A stretch of 64,000 nucleotides of DNA from Monodelphis domestica (lineage: Eukaryota; Chordata; Mammalia; Didelphimorphia; Didelphidae). The notes below the pieces were generated by a model, which worked only from the letters and a program-made list of their open reading frames with translations, did not search any database and was not told the origin of the DNA. Positions 56,334 to 64,000 of this stretch are shown in pieces (position 1 is the first letter of the stretch; the number at the start of each line of letters is the position of its first letter). The stretch is from assembly GCF_027887165.1 (NCBI RefSeq), contig NC_077235.1, positions 51,547,895-51,611,894 on the forward strand, written 5' to 3'. The position numbers were made by a program, and so were the translations under genes.

Positions 56334-57288
56334 GTTAAAAGGGAATCACTTTAAAAGACTGATATATATTAATTTAAGGTCGCCAAGGAATCAGCAATGT
56401 AATTCCTAAATGAAACTTAGGTCAGCCGTCAATCTTTTATGGAGTTTAATTACAATAGGAGGAAGTAATTAGAGATAGAGAGAGAGAAAAGGGAGAGAAG
56501 GAAATAGGGCTTAAATACCCCTTCTGTTTAGGCTGGGCCAAAAGGCCCAAGCCCTTAGATAGCTGGGGCAAAGAAAAGAGATCAGTCCCTATTACTCACG
56601 TGACCAAAATGGAGAAACAGTCTCAGAGGCCCCCACCTTCAGCTTCCTTCAGAGCAAGCTTCTCAGAGCCCCACACGAACCACACAGACCAACTCCTCAA
56701 CCACCCCTGGAGTCTTCAGACCCCCTATCTTTAAGGAAACCATCCAAGTTGCCTCCCCTCAGTCCTCACATCTACCAATCACTGTTCATCAATTTCCCTG
56801 TGCCAATGGAGGCTCTAGCTTAACCCAGGACCGCCCAGAGGTTTCTGGCTTTTGCACATGTCTGTTGAAGGTCATATTTTCAAATGATTAAATCTTTGCT
56901 CCTTTGCTACAGCCCTTTCTAAATCCTGTTAACCTGAGTAGGGTAGAGATTGGAATAATTAAATTTTGATCTAGGCTGCAGCCCTTACTCAATCCTGTTA
57001 GGACTGAATAGGTTGGAGATTGATTCAAGTATCTCCATTGTATCAATTCTAAAATCAATCAAGACTCAAAGAAATTCTGTTCTATGCTTAAGCATAGGTC
57101 AAAGTCCTTTCCATTGTTCAGCAAAAGGTTTCTGTCCTAAAGTAATCTTAAGAAGGGAAGAGAAGGAACCTCCCATGCCAATGGGGTTCCCATTCCAATA
57201 GACTATCAGTAAGAAATTTTCCAAGTATGAAATATCCCAATGGTGAAATTTCCAACATTTATAAGTCTAAGGAAATTTGAGGTTTACA
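56334..57288 (-). mobile_element. Solo LTR fossil (group B) in L1
   Basis: Plus-strand ends TGTTAAAAGG and GGTTTACA, with the 4-bp TSD AGGG (56,330-56,333; 57,289-57,292). Removing it rejoins the L1 as TTCTTATAGGGATACATATC. 955 bp, class I-like by TSD. It is related to the LTRs at 45.8 and 62.1 kb. Confidence 0.85.
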
Positions 57289-57384
57289 AGGGATACATAT
57301 CATTTTAACTTATTGAGTCACTTAAAAATTTTTTTTTGTTGTTTTGTTTTGTTTTCCCCCTCTTTTTTAATTACCTTTTGCTGA

Positions 57385-58547
57385 TTATCTTGAGTTCTGT
57401 GCTTGGATATCAAATTTTCTGTTCAGATCTGGTCTTTTCTTAAAGAAAGCTTGGAATTCTTCTATTGTTGAATGATCATACTTTCCCCTGTAAGAATATA
57501 GTCAGTTTCGCTGGGTAGTTGATTCTTGGTTGTATATCTAGTTCCCTTGCATTCCAAAATATCATATCCCATGCCTTTCGGTCCTTCAGTGTGGATGCAG
57601 TCAGATCAATGTGTTTCCATGGTATCTGAATGGCTTCTTCTTGGCAGCTTGTAATATCCTTTCTTTGGTCTGATAGTTTTTGAATTTGGCTAAAACATTC
57701 CTGGGTGTTATCAGTTGGGGATTAAATACAGGAGGTGATCTGTGGATTCTTTCAATCTCCACTTTCCCCTCTTGTTCTAGGATATAGGGACAATTTTCCT
57801 GAATAATTTCCTGTAGTATTATGTCCAGGCTTTTTCTTTTGTCATGGTCTTCTGGTAGACCAATGATTCTTAAATTGTCTCTTCTCGAACAATTTTCTAA
57901 ATCCTCTGTTTTGTGAATGAGATGCTTCATATTTTCCTCAATGTTTTCATTCTTTTCATTTTGTTTTATAGTTTCCTGCTGCCTTGTGAGGTCACTTAAT
58001 TCCAGTTGTTGTATTCTGGTTCTGGATTTCATCCCTGGATTTTTGGTCATCCTTTTTCTTCTGGTCTGATTTTCTTTGAAAGTCGTCATCTTTCATCCTC
58101 TTTACCTCATCTTTCATCCTCTTTACCTCATCTTTCATCCTCTTTACCTCATCTTTCATCCTCTTTACCTCATCTTTCATCCTCTTTACCTCATCTTTCA
58201 TCTCCTTTGCCTCATCTTTCATCTCCTTTGCCTTATTTTCCAGCTGGTTGATTTTGGCTTTTAGGACACTATTTTCTCGTTTTAGTTCAAGTGCCTCTGT
58301 TTCCAGATGACTTATCTTAATTTTTAAGTTCTTCTCCCAATTGTCTTCAGCCTCTCTTAATTGTGTTTTGAGTTCTTCCACAGCCTGTATCCAATTTGCT
58401 GGGATTTCTGATTTATTGTTTGCTGATCTCTCCCCCTCTGTTCTGTTTGCTGAGTAGAAGCTATCTATTGTAGTTTTTCTTCTTTCTGTTTGTTCAAATT
58501 CACCCCTTCTTTACTCCCTGTATTTGTCTGCTCTTGCTCCTCTCATT
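57385..58547 (-). pseudogene. L1 ORF1 remnant (RNA-binding chaperone)
   Basis: ORF1 probably starts at MRGARADKYRE (58,547). A stop follows directly, then TERRKTTIDSFYSANRTEG and a coiled coil. The coiled coil holds seven copies of a K(E/R)MKD(E/D)x heptad, listed separately. After a frameshift near 58,050 comes the RRM-like core LENCSRRDNLRIIGLPED with NVLAKFKNYQTKERILQAA. A further frameshift leads into the C-terminal domain (HIDLTASTLKDRKAWDMIFW; INYPAKLTIFLQGKV). In living L1s ORF1p forms trimers through the coiled coil and coats L1 RNA. This copy is dead. Confidence 0.85.
58086..58234 (-). repeat. 21-bp minisatellite in L1 ORF1
   Basis: Seven tandem 21-bp units. Five read AAGATGAGGTAAAGAGGATG or a near-identical form on the minus strand and two read with GCAAAGGAGATG. 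Each unit encodes one 7-residue heptad (KRMKDEV or KEMKDEA/V), so the array extends the coiled coil in register. Confidence 0.9.
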
Positions 58548-59251
58548 TTTTTAGTTTTGGGGGCTTCTGTCAGTCTCCCCTCTTGAAGCTTTAACTGGAG
58601 ATCTCTCAGTGTAGTCACTGGTGGGGGGTTGTTGGGGTTTGAGCTTCCCTGTCCTCTGGAGGCTTTTGATTGGATTAATGGCCAGCAGTTAATAAGGATA
58701 GGTGTGGAGTCTGGGCTTCCCTGAGTTCTGAAGACTTTTGATGGGATTAAGTTTAGCTTAGTTGGGCTGGGTGTGCTCTGAGTCATAAATTTCCTGGAAG
58801 GCTGGAGCAAATATGGAGGATCTCCACAGCTCTGGCCAGACTGCCAGGCCTATGCTCCCTCTCTAGCTCCTTCTCCGTCGTCTGTGTTGGATGCTCTGAA
58901 CTTGGCCAGCCCTACTCACAAAGTATGCCCTTCAGACCAGCACCTTTGCCCACCCAGAAGTTCCAGCTGCCTCTGGAATCTCAGCACTCTGGGTGGGAGG
59001 TGGGATGGGTCCTGGGGCCTTCTTTCTGTTTTCCCCTTAAACCCGAGTGTTCTCAGATTCAGGCTTTTTGGGGGACATACCTTTTGAATTATGTCCAGCA
59101 GGGGGGTTCCTTGGCTCTCTTTTGTTGTTAAGTTTGATTTTCAGTCCCCTGGGAGCATTCAGTTTGTGATCAGTTAGGAAGGATATTCAGAGGTCTGAAC
59201 TTCTGCTCCTTCTAGGCCGCCATCTTGACTCTGCCTCCTCCCATAATTTTT

Positions 59252-59880
59252 TTATTTAATTTTATAGTATTTTATTTGATCATTTCCATGCATTTTTCAT
59301 TAAAGACAAAGATCATTTTCTTTTCCTCCCTCCCACCCCCCGTGGCCGACGTGTGATTCCACTGGTATCATATGTGTTCTTGACTTGAACCCATTGCCAT
59401 GTTGTTAGTATTTGCATCAGAGTGTTCGCTCAGAGTCTTTCCTCTGTCATGTCCCCTCAGTCATTGTAGTCAGGCAGTTGCTTTTCCTCGGTGTTTCTAT
59501 TCCCTCAGTTTGTCCTCTGCTTTTGGATAGTGTTTTTTTCTCCTTGATCCCTGCAGATTGTGCAGGGACATTACACCACCACTAATGGAGAAGTCCATTA
59601 CGTTCGATGATACCACAGTGTGTTTGTCTCTGTGTACAATGTTCTCCTGGTTCTGCTCCTCTCGCTCTGCATCACTTCCTGGAGGTTGTTCCAGTTCACA
59701 TGGAAATCCTCCACTTTATTATTCCTTTGAGCACAATAGTATTCCATCACCAACATATACCACAATTTGTTCAGCCATTCCCCAATTGATGGGCATCCCC
59801 TCATTTTCCAATTTTTGGCCACCACAAAGAGCGCAGCTATGAATATTTTTGTACAAGTCTTTTTGTCCTTTATCTCTTTG
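59252..59880 (-). mobile_element. 5'-truncated L1 3' end with TSD
   Basis: 3' UTR and ORF2 C-terminus (KNWKMRGCPSIGEWLNKLWY). CTCCCATAATTTTTT flanks it at about 59,238 and 59,882. It inserted next to the 5' end of the large L1. Confidence 0.85.
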
Positions 59881-59896
59881 CCTCCCATAATTTTTT

Positions 59897-60456
59897 AAAC
59901 AATCAATGCCATCATTTTTATAGTCTGAAGCTTTTTGAGTATGCATCAATATTAGAACAAATGTATTTTAAACTTATTACTGCAAAATCAAAATAAAAGT
60001 TAATGAAAAATCTCAATACTGTTGATATATGCTTCAGATACAAAAAGGAGAGAAAAAATAAAAACTCAAATGCTGTATTGCACATGCAAAGAAAAACACT
60101 AATCAAAAAGTTTTCCAAATCAAAAATATATAGCTTACAATCAGTGACTCACTTAGCCAAGGAGATGTAGAATACAAAGGTTTCTCACCAAAAAAATGAG
60201 ATCCATTTCCTTTTTAACTTGACCATGACCCACTGTGTGAGTGCAAATGATTTTCAGAGTAAAACAATACAGTAGTACAGTAGATAATGCACATTCAAAG
60301 AAGTATCAAAGTCCCCAACATTTACAATAGCTCAGTTAATGATAATAGCAAACAAACCTGCGATTGTATTTCATATGAGTTGCTGAGTGACATTTTAAAA
60401 ACCTATGAATTGATATTTGTCACAATTTTTGTAGATGTGGTAAATCTTTCAACCGT
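59897..60456. other. AT-rich unclassified DNA
   Basis: No coding frame or repeat recognised. Confidence 0.35.
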
Positions 60457-60463
60457 GGCAAAT

Positions 60464-61417
60464 TTTGGAGAGCCATCATGTGATCCCTGTTGTCTGACAG
60501 AGTCACAGTCTGGGGAAATGGAGACTGCAAAGCATCCCCCAGAAAATAAGGCACCCACTGAATCTCCTTCTGTGTGACTTCTCCCTGTCTATCTTCCCTT
60601 ACTAATGGAATTTATGACTATTGTTCTCTCCCTAATACAGTAGAAATAATATGAGAGCAAATACTTTTAGGGTTAACACACATATATCCCACCTTATTCC
60701 CCCCGATTATTACCCCAAAAGGTTACATTCACAGAATTAAAACAAGATTATTACCTATTACCCCACTCCTTCCCTCTCCACAGAGTTACATTCACTCCCA
60801 TTACAAGCCAGGCAAACCAAGAACATCAATCATCTTCAAGACCAGGTCTATAGGACAAGCTTCACCAAATCTATCTGTGGACAGAAAGCAAGCAACACTG
60901 CCAGCTGCTTTAAAATAACAAGAAAAATAGAACTTGTAAATTGAGGAAAACCCCAAATCTCATCTGTCATTAAATTATCCTCTTCCCGTGTACCCAGCTA
61001 CGAAATGTTTTGTTACCCATCTCCTAAGTAATTGTGATTGGTTGTGAAATCTGACCAAAAGTAACAATGATTCTCCTAATTGGTCATCCTTTAGGTCAAG
61101 AGGAACTAACCTCCAAATCACTCTATCCCTTTCATTTATCTCCATCTCTGTTGTAGCAATGTTTCTTGACTATCTCCTTGGGCTTTGTGTCTGTTGTTAG
61201 GTTTTGTGCAAACATGTATGTTGAGAAATGATTGTGTGCCAAGAGTATGTACTCACTGAACCTATAAAATAAACCAATCCCTGTGCTATGGCAGAGCACT
61301 GTGTGATGCCTGACACAGGATTGAGCATGCAGTGCCTCTCATTCATTGTTCAACTGAATCATCCCACTTAGCCAAAAGGTCCCTCTCCTTTGAGAGACCA
61401 CTGGCTTGGCTCTCAAA
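60464..61417 (+). mobile_element. LTR-like element with 7-bp TSD
   Basis: The ends TTTGGAGAGCC and (complement) TTTGAGAGCC are directly flanked by GGCAAAT (60,457-60,463; 61,418-61,424). Inside are TATAAAATAAACC (near 61,264) and a GGTTAACACACATATATCCC stretch. It shares its 5' ~290 bp and the TATA region with the palindromic element at 36.8 kb at lower identity (roughly 65-70%). It is unclassified: an LTR with two extra end bases, or a DNA element. Old and non-coding. Confidence 0.6.
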
Positions 61418-61424
61418 GGCAAAT

Positions 61425-62084
61425 ATATTTTTTTAAAAAGTAAAACTTATTTGGATCCAGAACATCACCAAGAAATCTAGATTGTTATGGTGGAAGTAAA
61501 TTAAACTGATGAGTTCAATTATTATGCATGTATAGAAGTTCTTTTTGACTTTCTGCTTTATATAAATTTTTTTACCTTTAATACAACATTCTTTATAATA
61601 TATATAAATATTAAAAAATGATCCATTCAGAAACCACTAGTTAATTAAAATTATTTATGAAGACCCCTTCATTTAAATTCTTAGCTCATTAAGTTCTCCA
61701 AACGTTGCATATAATTTGACCAGTTTTGTTGAAGTCCATCCATCATCATCTATTAGACAAGAGTTTGGTCAAAATGTTCATGGGCTTATACAACAATATT
61801 TTTTTCTTCAGCAAAGGTAAACGTACAAATTAAAGATCAATATAGGAAAAACATAGTAGCTTAAAATGATTCAGTATTACAGAAAGGTATTGATTAGATT
61901 AATACAGATAAACTGAAAAAAATTTAAACCATAAAGCAATCAGTAAATACAGTAATATAAGCAATGTGAGATTTAAAATGGTTGAGGTCTTAAACTGTAG
62001 TGGTTAAAATAGTGGAAGATATAAATTGTGATAGATATAAGAGAGGGTGAGTAAGTTTGACCACAGAAATATGTTTCACTACAG
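61425..62084. other. AT-rich unclassified DNA
   Basis: Nothing recognised. Confidence 0.35.
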
Positions 62085-62879
62085 TGTCTTGGGTTTAAAA
62101 TCAAATATAAGGTGGTCGCCAGGGAAATATTCCCAATTATTCAAATACCCAAGTCAATTGGGTTTTATAGAGATTTTAATTAACAATACAATGAGTAATC
62201 AAAGAAAGAGAGAGAGAGTAAGAAAGGAATAAGTATGAAGGGCCTCAAAGCCAATATGGCCTAGACCTGAGTCTTAAAAGAGAAATCAGTCAGTTTTTTA
62301 TAACTCACCATAAGATCTGTCTAAGTAAGGATTTCTAATGACACCAGGCCAGCAGCATCTCAGCTGCTTTCACCAGCTCCCTCCTCCATCTGAATGTTTC
62401 AGTATCAGTCTCCTCAGAATGAGTCTCTCCAATCTGAATGTTTCAGAATGACTTCTCAGCTCTTCCCTGAGATCTTATTTTTAAGGGAAAAATCTTCTAT
62501 GTCACCTCCCCTAAGTCCTTAATCTACCAATCACTGTAGATGTTTCTAAAGGACCGCCCATTCTTAGTCCACACCTAAGAAGGTGTGGATTTTTGAGTAA
62601 CTCACACCAGGAAAGCTCTGAGTAAGTTTTCCAGTTCTTTGTTCCTTGTAAATTCACAAGTTTCTTGACCTTTATAGGTACTTAGCTTAAGAAAAGTATG
62701 GGTTTAAGTACTTTTCATTGTTTAGAAAAGAGTTTATAACTTTATCTTCCCCTAGGGCAGACCCAAGTAGGTAAAGTAGAATTCTCACATTCCTGCTTTA
62801 AGTAGAGTTCACTGCCCAAATGGGGAATGGTCTTAATCCAATCTTATAAAGTAGGGTCTGGGAAATTTTAAGGTTTACA
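62085..62879 (-). mobile_element. LTR fossil (group C)
   Basis: Right end AAGGTTTACA as in group B; left end near TGTCTTGGGTTT. The 3' segment (complement of GGTGGTCGCCAGGGAAAT) and CACCTCCCCTAAGTCCTTAA link it to groups A and B. No TSD visible. Confidence 0.65.
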
Positions 62880-63338
62880 GCAAATGATAAGGTGCAGGCA
62901 GTGCAGTCAAAATCCTTTTCATCAATCCAATAGACTTGTTCTATATTATAGAATAAACTCAAGATAGTTAGCAATAAACTTCTAGATCTCTTTTAAAGTT
63001 TCATTCTCCTCCCCCAGTATTCATCACCCATTCATATTTTGTTAGAGCTCTGAAGTTCATCATAGGGAGAATTCTGTACTACACATAGTATGGAGGGATC
63101 TCAAATTGGATGTATTGTAGAGGTTGGGCAGGCCCAAATGCCAAAGGTGTGTAGGAAGATGAATCCCAGGATTGTTTAAGCTGGACGCAAGGACCATTGC
63201 ACCCAGGAACAGTAGTAGGAAAAGACACTCCAAAACTTTGAACTGCTTGAGATAGGTAATGTACTGCTCTTTTAAACAAAAGGAGACCCTGATCAAAGAT
63301 AAAGAGACATTTTTTTAGGGTTTTTTACTAAAGGGTTT
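62880..63338. other. Unclassified DNA
   Basis: It lies between two oppositely oriented LTRs. No coding domain seen. Confidence 0.3.
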
Positions 63339-63339
63339 T

Positions 63340-64000
63340 GTGAATTTTAGATTTTACTCCACCCTGCTTAGTCTTTAGAATTCTAGCAACCATGAATGTA
63401 TACACCCCCACTTAAGGATTAACTGTGAGGAGGATGGCCTATGACTGACATGTGCTAGCAAGTGACAAATCAGAAATGACTGACAGACCCCCTGAACTGT
63501 CCTAAGCCAAGCTTAAGTTACCATTGGTACATGTGAGACGCAGGAAGTGATGTAAAGAACTGCCTATATATTTCACATCTCTCTCATTGGGCTCTCGCTC
63601 GGTGACGTTGGGAGTTCTCGGCGGCGTTTTGGCCTGCTTGCGGGTTTTGGGTCTGTAGCGTGGTTTAGGTGAGGCGTCTTCCCTGAGCTACCTTATTGAG
63701 TTATTAGGCTGATTCCTCCTTTCCTTGACCTCCTAAAAAGCACTATCCTCAAGAAGAGGTCCCTCATCTGGGAGGGGAGACCTCGTGGCTGGAATCCGAG
63801 CTAGATTTAATCTTCTGAGAAGACCCCTTATCTAAGGCCTCTGAACTTCCCTTGGCTTAGGCTAGGCTGGAGAAAATCTTATACTCCTTTTCCTCTTCTT
63901 CTTTTTAATTTCTTCCTACTATTGTAATTAAACCACCATAAAAATTCCAAACTGACTTGAGTATTTTATTGGGATTGAATTGAAATCCTTGGTGACCACT
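63340..64000 (+). mobile_element. LTR fossil (group D), runs off window
   Basis: Likely start TGTGAATTTTAG. A TATA-like CTATATATTTCACATC lies near 63,564, followed by GGCTCTCGCTCGGTGACG, a typical start region. The 3' part has AATTAAACCACC and ends in CCTTGGTGACCACT at the window edge. That is the forward form of the group A-C 3' segment. Confidence 0.65.

Larger units (their letters stand above)
48905..59245 (-). mobile_element. Near full-length L1 with two nested insertions
   Basis: A marsupial L1 reads right to left: YY1-marked 5' end (59,216-59,227), 5' UTR, ORF1, inter-ORF region, ORF2, 3' UTR and a T-run at 48,902-48,913. Removing the RTE-group element and the LTR leaves about 6.7 kb, a normal full L1 length. 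Both ORFs carry several stops and frameshifts, so it cannot move itself. A poly-C tract (49,0xx) and AT/GT repeats lie in its UTR and inter-ORF parts. A younger truncated L1 inserted at its 5' edge. Confidence 0.9.

Noticed and set aside
58086-58234. CRISPR-like direct repeats
   Set aside because: Units are adjacent with no spacers, and lie in a eukaryotic L1 ORF1.
62085-64000. A provirus bounded by LTR C and LTR D
   Set aside because: The two LTRs are in opposite orientations, so they cannot be the two ends of one provirus.

Overview
This window looks like nuclear DNA from a marsupial, most likely an Australian one (dasyurid-like). The evidence is about eighteen copies of a ~200-bp SINE that begins 'GGGGCAGCTGGGTGGCTCAG' and ends 'CCAAGACGGAAGGTAAGGG', several with perfect 10-16 bp target-site duplications (TSDs). 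It resembles the WSINE1 group of CORE-SINEs as I remember it. The marsupial-type L1s and the abundant, still readable L2 copies agree. No prokaryotic gene organisation, CRISPR array, rRNA or free-standing tRNA gene is visible. Almost every longer open frame lies in a transposable element.

Layout. 1-13 kb: SINEs, L2 pieces on both strands (three long ones at 2.7-5.8 kb), MIR-like scraps and unique DNA. 13-20 kb: three CpG-rich, promoter-like blocks (13.2-13.6, 15.7-16.7 and 19.0-19.4 kb) with NRF1, X-box, CRE and CCAAT motifs, and two CTCF-like sites. The middle block holds a candidate first coding exon that I cannot name. 19.5-31 kb: L2, L1 and SINE debris and a fourth CpG island (28.0-28.75 kb) with a perfect CRE. 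31-42 kb: decayed L1, an 881-bp palindromic element, a long L2 split by an L1 tail, a solo LTR and a short hAT element. 42.7-43.8 kb: a processed beta-actin pseudogene on the minus strand. 44-48.2 kb: an old L1 split by two LTRs, then another LTR-like stretch.

48.9-59.24 kb is one essentially full-length L1 on the minus strand, from 3' end to a YY1-bearing 5' end. Two later insertions break it: a 5'-truncated RTE-group retrotransposon (53,543-56,179) and a 955-bp solo LTR (56,334-57,288). A second, truncated L1 abuts its 5' end. 59.9-64 kb holds a second copy of the family that made the palindrome, two more LTRs and AT-rich unclassified DNA.

The strongest candidate for something unusual is the RTE-group element. 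Its 3' two-thirds encode the end of an AP-endonuclease, a reverse transcriptase and a C-terminal C2H2 zinc finger. The 3' UTR is only 54 nt, with a small hairpin and an ACT-type trinucleotide tail. The protein resembles elements I remember from tapeworms, flukes and other invertebrates rather than the usual mammalian L1/L2/BovB set. Second is the palindromic element with ~286-bp, ~90% identical inverted arms and a 7-bp TSD. Third is a 21-bp minisatellite inside L1 ORF1 that adds whole coiled-coil heptads.

Limits: all homology calls are from memory and by eye. Boundaries of old repeats are good to tens of bases, except where a TSD is quoted.
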